Shown here piece by piece: positions 43,536 to 55,804 of a DNA stretch of 64,000 bases. Each line of letters starts with the position of its first letter. The first letter of the stretch is position 1. The notes beneath the pieces were generated by a model. That model worked only from the letters and a program-made list of their open reading frames with translations, did not search any database and was not told the origin of the DNA. The stretch covers positions 328,672,999-328,736,998 of the forward strand of contig NC_090725.1 in the NCBI RefSeq assembly GCF_036898095.1. Reading direction: 5' to 3'. The position numbers and the translations under genes are program-made. The DNA comes from Palaemon carinicauda (lineage: Eukaryota; Arthropoda; Malacostraca; Decapoda; Palaemonidae).

Positions 43536-44288
43536 ATGAATCAAGAAAACCAGACTTCACCAATAACCAGCCCCATCAGCCCGAGCACGGAAGACGCACA
43601 CACATTAATTAAAACGCACCAAAGCCTAAATAATATCATCAGAGAGATTAGAGAAAATAATAATTTTACCAACTACACCGAAGAAGATATTGAACTGCCT
43701 TATTGTCCTCAGGTGACAAAAAAACCATCGATAATCAAAGACAATTTGGAAAATACAATGGATATATTTCGGGCAAAACAAAGTGATTGTGTTTCTACTA
43801 TTCATAAAATGTGTAATATGCTCTTTCAAGCAACAACCTTTTCCCAACCAGAAGATTTATCAGAGGAAGAACAAGAACGTATGGTCAATGAATTCCTAGG
43901 TGCTAAAAAATATATACAAAATTTTTTGGAATGTTGTTCTGTTGATATTTATAAAGTAGATATTCCCAATAGATTATCATCCAAATTCACAGATTTACCA
44001 TACTGCAATAAAGGTAAATCTTCGGCAAATTATATAAAAGAATCACGATATTGGATAAAGCTTGTGCTTGATGGTAAAAAATACCCACCCAACATTTGTT
44101 TAGATGCTTTAAAAAGTCTACATGTGTTTATATATCGTTCAGATGAAGCTTACATATATACTAGCTATAACATCGAAACTAAACGTTATAGGGTTGGTAT
44201 TGTGTATAATAATGGTTGCCTGTTATATTTAGGAAATTTTACAGAGCCTTATATGTTGGCTTTATATAAATTTGTAACTAGTGTTTGA
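43536..44288 (+). CDS. Hypothetical protein behind a TATA promoter
   Basis: 250 residues. The first 30 are Ser/Pro/Thr-rich ([16 protein letters not shown]), then helical acidic sequence, and a C-terminal domain of alternating strands ([35 protein letters not shown]). No membrane segment. A clear TATA and CAGT leader suggests early expression from the host RNA polymerase II. No family recognised. It is followed 20 bases later by a long (TA)n tract. Confidence 0.65.
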   Translation: MNQENQTSPITSPISPSTEDAHTLIKTHQSLNNIIREIRENNNFTNYTEEDIELPYCPQVTKKPSIIKDNLENTMDIFRAKQSDCVSTIHKMCNMLFQATTFSQPEDLSEEEQERMVNEFLGAKKYIQNFLECCSVDIYKVDIPNRLSSKFTDLPYCNKGKSSANYIKESRYWIKLVLDGKKYPPNICLDALKSLHVFIYRSDEAYIYTSYNIETKRYRVGIVYNNGCLLYLGNFTEPYMLALYKFVTSV

Positions 44289-44307
44289 TAAACAAAATAC
44301 ATTTTCT

Positions 44308-44461
<154 letters not shown>

Positions 44462-44578
44462 CATACACTACACACCCAATTTTTTGCCTTATTGGTGTGT
44501 AGAAATTTATTAGTTGGATTGTTTTTGTAAAATAATAATAATAATAAGTGTAGAAATTATTTTGTTTTTTGAATAATA

Positions 44579-45322
44579 TTAAATATTTTTGGGGGGGTTT
44601 ATATTTTGTATTGTTTTAACTCGATTACATTGGAAATATTTAAGTGCCACTAATAATGGCATGAAGACTGTAAATTTTAAACAATCGATCCTGGTATCTC
44701 GATTTTCATACCTATTCATATATTTTTCCTTTGTATCCTGGGATATCTCCCCGAAAAAACCAAACTTATTAAAAATGTAATCAGGTGAAATTACATTATT
44801 GCTGTTTAATTCTATTTTTTCTAGTTCTAAATGAATATCGTTCACAACCAATACCGAATATTCTGCTTGATAGAGCTTATTATCTAATCCAATCCACTTT
44901 TCGTAAACACAAAAATCATCGTTGTCTAACCACTCATTAAACTTCTCTGTTTGAATATTTGATAAATAATACTTTCCTTCTTCTGTAAATTCTCTTATTT
45001 TTGTAAACTTTTTGTTCTTTTGATCAATCACCGATGTGTGTCCTCGTGGTAAGCTATATTGTCCCTCGCCAATACTCCCATAGGGAAAAGATGAAAGCAA
45101 CACATTATGGCTCTCGTTAGTATTCATAAATGCAGTAGATTTTATTTTGTTATCATTACTATTTTCATTCTTTAAAAGAAAATTAATAGCTGCGTAAGAT
45201 GGTGAAACGCACACCAAAGTTTTATATGGATTTGTAGATTCAATACACATAATACCGTAAGATGTTGTCTTTTTGTTTGACGATTTATTATTATTTTTAT
45301 TATTATTATTAATATTATACAT
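44579..45322 (-). CDS. Nudix hydrolase-like protein
   Basis: 247 residues. A Nudix-box-like segment is visible: SLPRGHTSV, then after a short insert REFTEEGKY, close to the REUxEE core of the Nudix signature; the preceding conserved acidic position is Asp rather than Glu. A charged N-terminus rich in Asn precedes it. Viral Nudix enzymes of large DNA viruses remove mRNA caps or hydrolyse nucleotide diphosphates. The box is non-canonical at the final Gly, so activity is uncertain. A conserved leader motif ('ttccttttatttaatgaaa') lies upstream at about 45400. Confidence 0.5.
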   Translation of the reverse strand: MYNINNNNKNNNKSSNKKTTSYGIMCIESTNPYKTLVCVSPSYAAINFLLKNENSNDNKIKSTAFMNTNESHNVLLSSFPYGSIGEGQYSLPRGHTSVIDQKNKKFTKIREFTEEGKYYLSNIQTEKFNEWLDNDDFCVYEKWIGLDNKLYQAEYSVLVVNDIHLELEKIELNSNNVISPDYIFNKFGFFGEISQDTKEKYMNRYENRDTRIDCLKFTVFMPLLVALKYFQCNRVKTIQNINPPKNI

Positions 45323-45546
45323 TTTTTTCTTATATCTTTGTTGTACTTGTGTGTATACAGTATATAATAAATGTTTATAAAAGTGTATTTGACTTGTATA
45401 TATTCCTTTTATTTAATGAAAGAAAAATTCATCCCTTTTTGTTATAGTTCTATATCTACCTTAGGTTTTAAACCCACATTTAATTCAATTTAAATTTTAT
45501 GATAAAAAGAAAAAAAATACACCGCCATATTATTTATACGCACAAC

Positions 45547-46026
45547 TCAAGGAGTTATTTCTAGTGCTGGTATTAGTTGATACAATTGATCAATGAATTC
45601 TTTAAAAATTTGAAATTCTGTTTGGACGACATTTTCAGTTTCACGAACATTGTTTGATAACACGGAAGATTCGATGGCTTCGGCTAAAATCTTTGGGGTT
45701 GTTTTTATTAGGTGAAAACACCCATAATTATGTACTAGTTGGGAAATTTGACAATTCAAAAATTTTTTACAGAAACCATACTTGGTATTGCAAAAATTTT
45801 TTTCATTATTTAATGGTTCTTTTTCGTTTAGGTTCAATTTATTTTTTCCTTTATATTTATTCTTATTTAAACCAATTTTATCAAATACCATATTTCGCCC
45901 AACCAACGTTAATTGTTGAAATCTACCAGTCGTAAAAATCCACAAAGCCGTAACAAAAGCACTATGAAAGAAATCTAACAAGACACAAAGAGAATTATAA
46001 TTTAACATAGAAGTGACTTGTGTTTG

Positions 46027-46123
<97 letters not shown>

Positions 46124-46881
46124 GGAAAATATGAAAGAATGTTTTCATTACTATTATTAAAAGATAGGGGGTGGGAAAATGTTCCACTTATTATTTTAGC
46201 ATTATTATTTTGTGGAGAAAATATATGAGTAAATAAGTTACAACTAATAATTTTCATGCGTCCCTCTTTTGTTGGTTCAATTATTATTCTATCGGGGTGT
46301 ATAAAATAGGGTATGTATTTTACATTAACATATACTGATATGATTTCATTTAATAATCTCATATACATATCCATGTGTTTTTGTTTGCGTTTATGCAGTT
46401 CTTCGGTTTTTTGTTCGCTATCTCTATTTAAAAATACGCCCAAGGTTAAATATAATTGGTCGTCACAAATGTTTTTAAAAAATTCCATACAGTATCCATC
46501 ATATGATCGTACAATTAACATTGGAAAACACACAATTTCAGAAAAGTGTTCTCTAAATTCTGGTGTGAAATTTAATATTTCAGAAATAGATTTTCCATCA
46601 TCTTGTTGAATATATATTAGATGGGGAGTTGAATAAATAAAGGCCAATAATTTGTTGTTTTTTTCATTAATAAACAGGGAATCTTTTACATTGCCAATAA
46701 AATATAAAGTATTCATGGTTGTATGGTAAGGATACAATCTTAATATATTACTCTTGCCATTTATTTTCATACATTGAAAATTATTATCATCAATTGGATT
46801 TATAAAATTGGGTAACCCACACGTTAAAGATAAGATTTCTATGCGATATTGTTCGTCTTGAAATTTTGGAGAATTATTCAT
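45547..46881 (-). CDS. Hypothetical protein, possibly kinase-like, with Asn run
   Basis: 444 residues, intact. A long Asn run encoded by ATT/AAT repeats (46029-46110 and beyond) splits it into two domains. Before it, YIPYFIHPDRIIIEP followed by MKIISCNLF loosely resembles the catalytic-loop and DFG region of protein kinases, but with the expected catalytic residues altered, so a pseudokinase is at most possible. The second domain has a Lys-rich stretch and Cys pairs (FCNTKYGFCKKFLNC). Function unknown. Confidence 0.55.
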
Positions 46882-46909
46882 TTATCAATTTTTTATTTTT
46901 GTAAGTATT

Positions 46910-47886
46910 TTAAATTTCTATAGATGCTGTAATAAAATTACTTAAATTCTCGGCAAGTTTGGTTTCACTGTGATCAATAGGTATTTCTTTGATAATATTT
47001 GATATGGCATCGTGGCTATGCAACAATTGGTGGTAAAAAATATTCAAGTCGTTTGAGATATTTAGAGGATATGTATTGCACAAAGCATATATACAATTTC
47101 CAGTCATATAACTAATGTTAACTATATCTTTACAGCTTGAATCACAGTGCCATTTTATAAAATTTGGATTTATTAAGCTCAAAAATATACTTGTCAGTAA
47201 AAACTCAACTTGGTTTTCATTGGCATGGTTACGTTTCAATTCAATTTCAAAAACTCGTCTAAATAAAGCCAAGTTAAGGTAATTAATTTCATTCAAAAAA
47301 CAAACGGGCATAAATTTATCTTTCCTTAAAATGATTTTATTTTCGGAAAAGCGACTTTCTTTAGTCAAAAGTTCATGATATAATGTAAGTTGTTTATTTT
47401 CTTGGTTATATCCCATAATAAATTGTCTTGCTAGTAATTGTAATGTGTCTATTATTTTTCTGTGTCTTATATCTCGTAACAGGTTATAATTCTTTATATC
47501 ATGAATAATTATATCCATATTCTCTTTTAATATTTTCATTACCCGTTTAGCATTACCGTGATTACCAAATATATATACATGCTTGATATTGTATTTACCC
47601 ATAACGTGGGATAATTCCCCCCGACAAAAATTAGATTCGGTATTATAAATTTCATCTAAAGCACCATCAAAGGCCAAATGAGAATATTCATTATATATAG
47701 TAAAATTTTCAGTTTCATGCGAATCATAGTTTTCCAATCAAAAACTATATATGATATTTCAATAGGAATATTAATATAATATTTTCGACGTCCATCTTTT
47801 TTTATATTTTCATAAGAATCACTATTTTCGGTTTTAAAATAATTAAAAGCTAATATTATTCGACAATCGGTGGACTCGGTTTCCAT
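46910..47886 (-). pseudogene. Hypothetical protein, frameshifted near residue 50
   Basis: The ATG at 47886 opens a 76-codon frame; near 47735-47745 the coding signal passes to the frame that ends at 46910. The N-terminal part has a strand ending in IVFDW; the next has VYIFGNHGNAKRVMKIL and MDIIIHDI, an arrangement like a DEDD-type nuclease fold, similar in layout to the gene at 28476. The C-terminal part carries HCDSSC and further Cys. The break lies at a short A4 stretch and not a long homopolymer. Family not assigned. Confidence 0.5.
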
Positions 47887-48293
47887 GATTAATTAATTTT
47901 ATTATGTTGTTTATCGAAGAAATTAAAACTGGTATGAATAAACAATCAATAGAATTTCTTTGTGTTATATATGTTTATTTGTAATAATATAAAATAAAAT
48001 TACTATCAATATAGTTAAAAAATTCAAATAACAAAAATATTAAATGAAAGAAATTTTTTTTATATGCTATTTTCCCGTGGTAAAATTTTTTTTGATAATT
48101 CAAATTATAGATTTGGCGATAATATTTACGTGATGCGTATATAAATGGAAGGGCGACAAAGTTGACTCGAGTATTATAGCGCTGTTTTCTATCATAAACA
48201 CACGTCTGTGATTTGCTACTGCCGTTATACTTTTTTGTAGAGTAATTTACAGAAAAAAAAAATTAAGCCAGCCAGCCAGCCAGCCAATCAACC
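47887..48293 (+). promoter_or_regulatory. Divergent leader with TATA box and (GCCA)n tract
   Basis: 407 bases between divergent genes. A TATATAA element at 48139-48145, followed by a G+C-richer leader, lies about 150 bases before the vWA gene. A GCCA tetranucleotide array (about 48268-48288) ends a few bases before the ATG at 48294, giving the start codon an 'aaccatg' context close to the Kozak form. Confidence 0.6.
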
Positions 48294-51200
48294 ATGAACA
48301 CCCACAACCACAACGAGTTAAAGGATTGGGATCAAATCAATTTAAATGCAAAATTATGCATCTTAAAAGAAGACGAAGATAATCCTCATTATTTTTTAAA
48401 GTTACCACCATTAGATTTAAATGATTTAGGAGACGTTTGCAATATAGCAATGATTGATGTATCAGGTTCTATGTGCTCGTGTTGGAAAAATCTTATGGGT
48501 GGATGGAATAATCATATAGCTCCGAAACTTTTGGGAACTACTCACCTATACACCTTTGCGACCGATGTAAAAAAAAGACCAGGACGTGAACTAAACGATA
48601 GTTATTTTGATAGGAAAATGACAAACCTTACAGACGCCCTCTCTACAATCCAAACTGAAATATGTGAATATGAAGAAAAGAATATAAATGTTTTATTAGT
48701 TACAGATGGACACCATACCGTATCGTCTGAAAATTATCCTGAATATATTATCAAAGACATGAAACTTCCTAAAGAAAAAATGTGCAATGTTTTCATTCTT
48801 GGTATTGGTGGCAATTTTCCAGTTCAATATAGCATAGACATACGTTCAAAATTACATAATGGTCACGAGAATATACCTTCATTGTTTTGGGCTAAAAACG
48901 ACCATGAGATACAGGAAGTGATAAAGAATATCGGTGATGAACTTTCTCGGGGCAATCATTCCTCCTTGGTAAGTTTAAATATACCGGGATTTTTGTTGCC
49001 GGGATCTTCAGCGCAACATGATTTCCACGCGGGTGATTGGATATACATGCCCCACGAAATAGAAAATCTTGATCAATTTCAAATAAAATATAAAAATTGT
49101 ATTGGGACTTTGTGTTTAAAGTCCATAGAAGGCACGGTAGAAATTATGGAAGAAATATTTTGTCAATGGCATTCAACTCTTATTAAACTACACACACTAG
49201 ATAAAACTACACCAAAAGGTGTAATAGATTTAGAAAAGAAAATATTTGAATTTTACATAAAACAAAAACCCAAAGAAGAACATAAATATTCTATAAAACA
49301 GAGGATAAAAAATAACCAAAAGAAGCACGACGAAGATAATATACCTTATGAAGATTGGTTTCATCAGCAAATACGTAAATTGGAAAATATTCTAATGCAT
49401 GCAAAATATGAAAATGAAATACAATTAGCCAAAGATATACTGATTACATCTGTTGTTAGAAATAAATATCAAGAAAAATCTTTTCGACTTAAGGGACATA
49501 CCGACGAGGATTATCATTCAGATGTTAAAGTATTTCTTCAAGTTCTCTCCCAAAATATGGAACAAATAAAGAATATTAGCGTATCACCGGACGAGTGCTG
49601 CCGCATTACAATGGGTTCTACAATAACTGATATTCAGGATGGGGATTTAAAAGAAATGATTGAAACATTTGATAAATTTGATTTTTTAAAATCATTTACT
49701 ATTTCTGGAATTCCGGTATTTGCACCAACGAGAGATTCTGTATCTTTAAACCCCTGGTCATACTCTGTTAAAAATATAGTAACATCACCCTATAGTATAA
49801 TAAGTCAAATAGCATTAGAATCTTATGGTTCCGCACACATGCAGGAAGGAGATCATAAGAAGGTGAAAATTAAATATGACGACCGACGAACAGAATTTAA
49901 TGCCATTATTCCAATATTTTCTTCTGAACACGCCAAAATTATGCAACCAATTGTTAATACTAAAATATATGCAATGTGCTCAACATTTGCGATTACAAAA
50001 AATCCGTATATTATTGATTTCGACATACACATAGCCGCTTTGGGGGTAGCTTGGATAAGAAGTTTATTCGAAATTCAAACCTTTCCTATCCCAGAGCACG
50101 TAAAAAATCGTATGGAAGACATTGAGGCTACAGCAGAGTTGTATATGAATAACAAGAGATTTATCGTTTATTGTAATGCGTTATTAAATAATACCACACA
50201 AGCATTAATGACCGAAAGCACAGAGATAATTCCTTCATATAACAAAACCATAAAATGCGAATCTCTTATTAAACCAGTATTTCTCCTTTTTATGAGAGCA
50301 AAAAAATCTATAATTTCAAATAACGATATAATTGGTATAATGAAATTAATACTCATTGAATATATTGGACGTTGTATTACAACTACAGATAGATCGTCAA
50401 ATAAATATTACTGTAATTTCTATATAGAATCATTGGATGAGTTGATTACAGATTTGATTAAAAAGAAAACATCAAATTTTTATAATAAATATAATTTTCA
50501 GAATATACTAGAAAAGTTTTATACTTTAGAAGAAGTTTCTGGGGCTGCTAAAAAAATTACGAACGAAAGCGGTGATTTATTGTACAACTTTGTACCAAAA
50601 GTATACATTGACAAAATTGAACAATTAAGAAATGTAGCATCTGCGGGTGATATCTCTTGGCAAACACTGAAATTTTTTTCGCATTACATAGGACTAAATG
50701 AACTTGAAGTTGATGATTTATTCAGCGAAGAGAATATTTTTATTTATACATGCCACGCCTTAAGACACACATCATCCCGTATTCGTATGCAGAGTCCAAT
50801 AGAGGATTTTGATCGGAGCTATACGTTTGTTTATGAAAATATTAAAAATGAACTATGTAAAATTATTAGCGATCAGTTTCAATTAAATTTTACAAAAACT
50901 ATGGAGGAAGCGTGGATCAAGGCATATCTAAACGCACACACCGAAATAGTAGAACCAATGACGCGCCAACAAATTATATTCGAGGCACAAAAAAGGGGTA
51001 TTGATGTTACGAATGATTCGTTTGTGACCGTTTATAATAATTTTCGAGAATCAGGATTACTTTCAAATGCTTGTCAAACTCGGGCTTGTCCCTGTTATTT
51101 GGTCCCACGCAAAAATTACAATAATCATGCTAGTGTAGAAAGGAAAATGAGTAAAAATTTCCTTCACGGCTTACATAAAATATGTTATACACATCTAAAT

Positions 51201-51320
51201 GATACCGAGGATGAAATTATGACAAAATTTAATTCACCAGAAATAACTATGGATAATATGAATGCTGTGCGATATTTACAGAAAAAATATCAATGTTTAT
51301 CGCTGGAAAGTTTGAATTAA
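48294..51320 (+). CDS. Large von Willebrand factor A-domain protein
   Basis: 1008 residues, the longest intact gene here. Residues 45-235 form a vWA domain: the MIDAS motif is complete, with DVSGS at D55-S57-S59, a Thr near 113 (MTNLTDAL) and Asp138 in LLVTDGH. vWA domains bind protein partners through a divalent metal. The rest, about 770 residues, has no motif I know; it is helical with an H-Cys-rich stretch near the end (CQTRACPCYL). No signal peptide or membrane segment, so it acts inside the cell or in the virion. Its strong TATA leader suggests active transcription. The ATG at 48294 is fixed by the leader. Confidence 0.85.
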   Translation: MNTHNHNELKDWDQINLNAKLCILKEDEDNPHYFLKLPPLDLNDLGDVCNIAMIDVSGSMCSCWKNLMGGWNNHIAPKLLGTTHLYTFATDVKKRPGRELNDSYFDRKMTNLTDALSTIQTEICEYEEKNINVLLVTDGHHTVSSENYPEYIIKDMKLPKEKMCNVFILGIGGNFPVQYSIDIRSKLHNGHENIPSLFWAKNDHEIQEVIKNIGDELSRGNHSSLVSLNIPGFLLPGSSAQHDFHAGDWIYMPHEIENLDQFQIKYKNCIGTLCLKSIEGTVEIMEEIFCQWHSTLIKLHTLDKTTPKGVIDLEKKIFEFYIKQKPKEEHKYSIKQRIKNNQKKHDEDNIPYEDWFHQQIRKLENILMHAKYENEIQLAKDILITSVVRNKYQEKSFRLKGHTDEDYHSDVKVFLQVLSQNMEQIKNISVSPDECCRITMGSTITDIQDGDLKEMIETFDKFDFLKSFTISGIPVFAPTRDSVSLNPWSYSVKNIVTSPYSIISQIALESYGSAHMQEGDHKKVKIKYDDRRTEFNAIIPIFSSEHAKIMQPIVNTKIYAMCSTFAITKNPYIIDFDIHIAALGVAWIRSLFEIQTFPIPEHVKNRMEDIEATAELYMNNKRFIVYCNALLNNTTQALMTESTEIIPSYNKTIKCESLIKPVFLLFMRAKKSIISNNDIIGIMKLILIEYIGRCITTTDRSSNKYYCNFYIESLDELITDLIKKKTSNFYNKYNFQNILEKFYTLEEVSGAAKKITNESGDLLYNFVPKVYIDKIEQLRNVASAGDISWQTLKFFSHYIGLNELEVDDLFSEENIFIYTCHALRHTSSRIRMQSPIEDFDRSYTFVYENIKNELCKIISDQFQLNFTKTMEEAWIKAYLNAHTEIVEPMTRQQIIFEAQKRGIDVTNDSFVTVYNNFRESGLLSNACQTRACPCYLVPRKNYNNHASVERKMSKNFLHGLHKICYTHLNDTEDEIMTKFNSPEITMDNMNAVRYLQKKYQCLSLESLN

Positions 51321-51498
51321 CTTACTTTAGTTTGTTTATCAGGGGCTTGAATATATAAAACCACACCCCGCAACACCCCATAAAGCTAAATGTAATAATA
51401 ACCCCACCCAAAATCTTGAATTTATTTTGATGACAATAATTACACATTAATCCATACATAAAAATGCAAACAATAAGCGCAAATAAAGCTGTTAATTT

Positions 51499-53617
51499 TT
51501 ATATATACAAATCATAATTTTTTCCTACAATTTTTTGCCTTAAATCTAAACTTGTAACATCATAAGTAAGCTTTTCAATTTCTTCCTTAATCTTATTTGT
51601 GCTATTTTCTAAAATAGATTCTGGTGATATTGTATTTATTATGTTTTTACTTTTGTCGTTTTGAAAGATTGTGAACATTGTATCCGTTATTGATAAATCG
51701 TTATAATCTTGAATGTTGATGTATTGCCCCAAACTGTTTACTTTTAATAAAGAAATATATTCAAAAAGAAGCGCCATTTCTTCATTCGGATCTATACCTG
51801 TCCTTCCAATGTCATTAATATTTTCAGGAAATGTGGTATGAAAGTTGATGATACATATGTTATAGATAAATTCTGGTGTTATGAGGGGAGATATTATATT
51901 CCTTGAATATTTTTCTTCGTCTTGTTGTTGTTGATTGGTAATAGAAATATAAGAAAGTGGTGATAAAAATTATCCCTTTTTCTTTTCATTGTTTGATGCT
52001 AATTGTTTTAAAATTGATTCTACATTTTCCTGGCGGTAAAGTTCTAAGTGATTACGAGATAATTCGCAATTATATCCACCCACATTATATTGTACGAGAA
52101 GAATTTCTGGAATGATTGTTAATACACCCAAAGACAAAAATGTATTAGCTGCTGAGCTTAACATTGTTAAGGATTTGATAGCTAATTGAATCCATACTTC
52201 TGAAATTATTGTTCTTAAAATAACAGCAGTTAAACGCATACCACATTCAATTAATCCTTTCATTCCAACTCCAATTGTGTTTATGTTTTTTGTAGTAATC
52301 ATAACATAATTCTTGGTATAATATTTTAAAAGAAACGCCAATATAACGGGGGACGCAAGAATGCTTTCTTCAATCAAAATAGTCTCGCCCATTGAGCGTA
52401 TTATTTCTAATGCAGCATTCCCAACATCTTCCCCCACCTTTGATGATATAATACCTTTATAATGGCCTACCATTAAACCACCCACATCTCTTTCGTTTTG
52501 TAGCTTTATGATAGTTACATTTTCGAGTCTTTTGATTATTTTATCTGCTTTGTTGGTAAAAAATCCCAGTTCAATCTTTTTTTGTTTGGTCTTTTTTTCA
52601 GTGTAACCGGGGTTTAGGGAAAATTCGTTATCGTTATCATCTGTTGTGGCAGATTTAATAATATATGTAATGGGTATTGTAGATAACTGAACTATATCTG
52701 AATCAGACAATTGATTCATAACTGCATCCCCAAATACGTATCCTAAAACTTTCCTATGCGCCGATTTTTCACAGGTATCCGTTTCAGCATTATAATCTTT
52801 ACGAAATCTTTGACAATATTCTTGGTTATATTTTATATTTTGGTATTGCACATCCCACGACAAGGGTGGAGCATCCACCAATCCAGACATATCACACACC
52901 TTGGCTGGATTATTGACACAAAGCTTTAAATAACTTTCTTTGGTTAAGAAAGATGAAGAGGGGGATGATAATTTAGAAGATAACAAATCCTTCTCTTTTT
53001 TATCTGTATTATCATCATTTATTATCCACCTTGATGATGGTAATATAGCAAATCTTTTTAGATTTGTCAATTGCATACCACAATAACACTTTTCAATACC
53101 ACTACCATCGGGGTAATGTTTCTCTATGGAAAATGTTTCAAAAAATATTTCTGGTCTTTTATTAATAGCATGTAAAGAAGAATTCTTGATTGTTTTAGTC
53201 AATTTAAAGTTTTCTGCGAGAAAATCATTAAACTCCTCGTAAATTTTATAACAGGCTTCACCACACGTTGGTATATTGTCATTAATAATATACGATTCGA
53301 GACATGGTTTTTTATAATCGTGTTTATAACACTTGAGCATATTACAGCCCAATGTAGTAAACTCTGCTACAAAATCAAAGGGATATTTTTTTCTAAATTC
53401 ATTTGGAAATTTTAATGGTATTGGAGTAATATCTCCCCAAGGAACATTTCGAATAATTATATTTTTAAAATATTTGGCACCTTTACGAGACCTTAATTTT
53501 TCAAACATTTTACGCAAAAGAATTCTATCGGTGATTAATAAACCTTGTATGATATCATTGTGTGTGGGTAATGGATATTCAAATGATGGGGGGGGGGTGT
53601 TGGTGAATTATGGAACA
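51499..53617 (-). pseudogene. p74: P74 / PIF-0 oral infectivity factor, frame changes at both ends
   Basis: Envelope attachment protein for oral infection. The main frame (51970-53517) has the P74 hallmarks: VPWGDITPIPLKFP, the APPLSWDVQY ... YCQRFRKDYN ... CEKSAHRKVLGYVFG region, and the C-terminal hydrophobic helices (ILASPVILAFLLKYY; a later stretch ending ILLVQYNVGGYNCELSRNHL). It has no ATG; upstream coding leads through a G9 run (53588-53596) to an ATG at 53617. At the 3' end the frame stops at 51970, but coding continues in another frame to 51499, crossing a T5 run near 51977. The whole would be near 690 residues, normal for P74. Confidence 0.9.
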
Positions 53618-53798
53618 TTTTTTAATTACATTTATTATTTCTTATAGACAACAAGGGTTACGAAAGAATAAATATAAATAACCATTTACTTTTTATTCCA
53701 CGAAATAAAATTTTAAAACCATTTTTCCTAATTTTCTTTTCCTTTTTGAAAATTATATAAAAATAAAACACATAGAAAATATTTCAAATTGTTGAAAG

Positions 53799-53848
<50 letters not shown>

Positions 53849-53877
53849 CTTGAAATCTTGGGAGATTTCACGCACCA

Positions 53878-53958
<81 letters not shown>

Positions 53959-54060
53959 TAAAAAAATCTTATTTTTACATATTCATATATATTAAAATGT
54001 AGCATTTTATATTCAAGATGAAAAAATTAATACTAATACAAATATAGATATATAAAAAAT
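53618..54060. repeat. Spacer with two (ATT)n tracts
   Basis: No gene. Trinucleotide tracts fill 53800-53848 and 53879-53958, separated by about 30 unique bases. They sit between the divergent P74 and AT-hook genes, the second one about 100 bases before the ATG at 54061. Confidence 0.85.
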
Positions 54061-55152
54061 ATGAACTTTATGGAAAATTTAAAGAAAATTACAACTAGAA
54101 TTACCAACCCAAGTTCTTTTCAGGTACCAGTAGAAATGCACAACAATAATATTGATTTTAATAATTACATTCCATTTTCTCCCGGACCACCACTACCACG
54201 GCCAGCAATTCCTAATAGTCCCTATACACATGATACAAATCCAAATTACCCACAACAACAACAACAACAACAACAACAATTACATTTAGTCCCCTATCAG
54301 CCACCGGGTACCGATATGGTCCCATATACTGGAAACAATAATAATAATAATGATTTGAATTCTAATTTATTTTCACCACCACAGCCAGCAATTCTTAATA
54401 ATCCCTATCCACATGATACAAACCCAAATTACCCACAACAACAACAACAATTACATTTAGTCCCTTATCAGCCACCGGGTACCGACATAGTCCCATATAC
54501 TGGAAATAATAACAATAATAATAGTTTTCAGCAGTCTTTGCTACCAATATCACCTCCTGTGACTAGTAATAATAATAATAATAATCAAATAGTATTACCT
54601 AATTCATCCCAACAACCCAGGGAGAAAACGAAAAACAAAAAATATTGTAGCGAATGTAATATTCGAAAGCGCAGAAATTCTAATACATCCAGTAAGCCAC
54701 CAAGGGAGATGAAAAGAAGGGGCAGTATCAGCAAAAATAAAAAAAATAGAAAGAAAAGTACAAGTAGTAATGATAAAAACGAAAAAAATAGAATAAGAAG
54801 AAAAAGTACCAGTGATCAGGGGGGCACAAGAACCAGAAAAGCAAGTACGAGTAAAAATAAACAAAAAACACCAAGACAAAGAAGGTCGTCGGTTTCTTCG
54901 CCCAATAACCGCAAGCCCGGTCGCCCTAAAGGTTCAACAAATAAAATAAAAATGAATCCTATAACCTTAACCAATCCAAATAATGATAATGAACAAATTG
55001 GAAAAGTTGAATGTGAAATTAGAGGCAATAGACAACAGAAAAATAAAGTTTTATCTTCTTACAAAAATGTTAAATTAGAGAGACCACTAACGGACGGCCA
55101 ACTTAGCGGAGACTGTTCAAAAACACTATTACAAAGTACATTTAAATCTTAA
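54061..55152 (+). CDS. AT-hook, Ser/Arg-rich DNA-binding protein with Pro/Gln repeats
   Basis: 363 residues. The N-terminal half holds two copies of a 65-residue unit (PHDTNPNYPQQQ ... LHLVPYQPPGTD, VPYTGNNNNNN) with Gln and Asn runs. Then comes a CSECNIRKRR element, a basic Ser/Arg/Lys region of repeated RRKS/RRGS/RRSS motifs, and an AT-hook core (KPGRPKGST). The charge and motifs point to binding A+T-rich DNA, as a chromatin-like or condensing protein; Ser next to Arg could be phosphorylated. It is disordered overall. The 3' end overlaps the convergent 55129 gene by 24 bases. Confidence 0.65.
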   Translation: MNFMENLKKITTRITNPSSFQVPVEMHNNNIDFNNYIPFSPGPPLPRPAIPNSPYTHDTNPNYPQQQQQQQQQLHLVPYQPPGTDMVPYTGNNNNNNDLNSNLFSPPQPAILNNPYPHDTNPNYPQQQQQLHLVPYQPPGTDIVPYTGNNNNNNSFQQSLLPISPPVTSNNNNNNQIVLPNSSQQPREKTKNKKYCSECNIRKRRNSNTSSKPPREMKRRGSISKNKKNRKKSTSSNDKNEKNRIRRKSTSDQGGTRTRKASTSKNKQKTPRQRRSSVSSPNNRKPGRPKGSTNKIKMNPITLTNPNNDNEQIGKVECEIRGNRQQKNKVLSSYKNVKLERPLTDGQLSGDCSKTLLQSTFKS

Positions 55153-55701
55153 TTCAAAAGTATGTTTCTGAATTCGATTGGCGTGTAAATAACAAAACTT
55201 TAAAAAACAAGGATAAGAATATGACAGAATTATTTGGCGATATTTATTTTTATAAGCAGATAATAAAATGTTGTCTCCTATAATACAGCGAATAAGTTTT
55301 TTTTCCTCGTTTGATGCTTGTTTTGTATAACATTTTTTATTGTTTTCATAAATTATATCATTAACATTACTATTATCCCCATAATCATATATATATTTAT
55401 CATTAACAATTTCAAATTTTCTGTTTAGTTTATTAAGTAAAATTTTTATAAATTCAATTTTAAATTTAATGGGCATATTTTTGTAAAATGATTGGTGTTT
55501 CGAAAGTTCTGGGAAAATATTCCAATGATTCATTGGATTTAATGTTATAATATGAATGGGTAAAATACTCGGGGGGTATACTTTCCTATCAATAGATACA
55601 TAATTTATGGGAATTTTTAGGAGGAATCTGGCCTTAAAGTTTGTTATTTTATTATCATTACCCAATTTCTTATAAGATAAACAAGGACCCGTCATTTCCA
55701 T
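55129..55701 (-). CDS. Hypothetical protein
   Basis: 190 residues. A compact mix of strands and helices with PSILPIHIITLNPMNHWNIFP and KFKIEFIKILLNKLN, a basic C-terminus and four scattered Cys. No signal peptide or anchor. It is convergent with the AT-hook gene and 103 bases from the serpin gene on the same strand. Unknown family. Confidence 0.55.
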   Translation of the reverse strand: MEMTGPCLSYKKLGNDNKITNFKARFLLKIPINYVSIDRKVYPPSILPIHIITLNPMNHWNIFPELSKHQSFYKNMPIKFKIEFIKILLNKLNRKFEIVNDKYIYDYGDNSNVNDIIYENNKKCYTKQASNEEKKLIRCIIGDNILLSAYKNKYRQIILSYSYPCFLKFCYLHANRIQKHTFELRFKCTL

Positions 55702-55804
55702 ATTAAATGTATTTAATAAAAAAACGCAAATTCTTAAATATAATAATAAAATAGATATTAATATATAATTATTAAAAAAAACTTTATTAATATAATCTTT
55801 ATGA

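Noticed and set aside
53333..53647. 104-codon plus-strand frame
   Set aside because: It is antisense to the conserved N-terminal part of P74.
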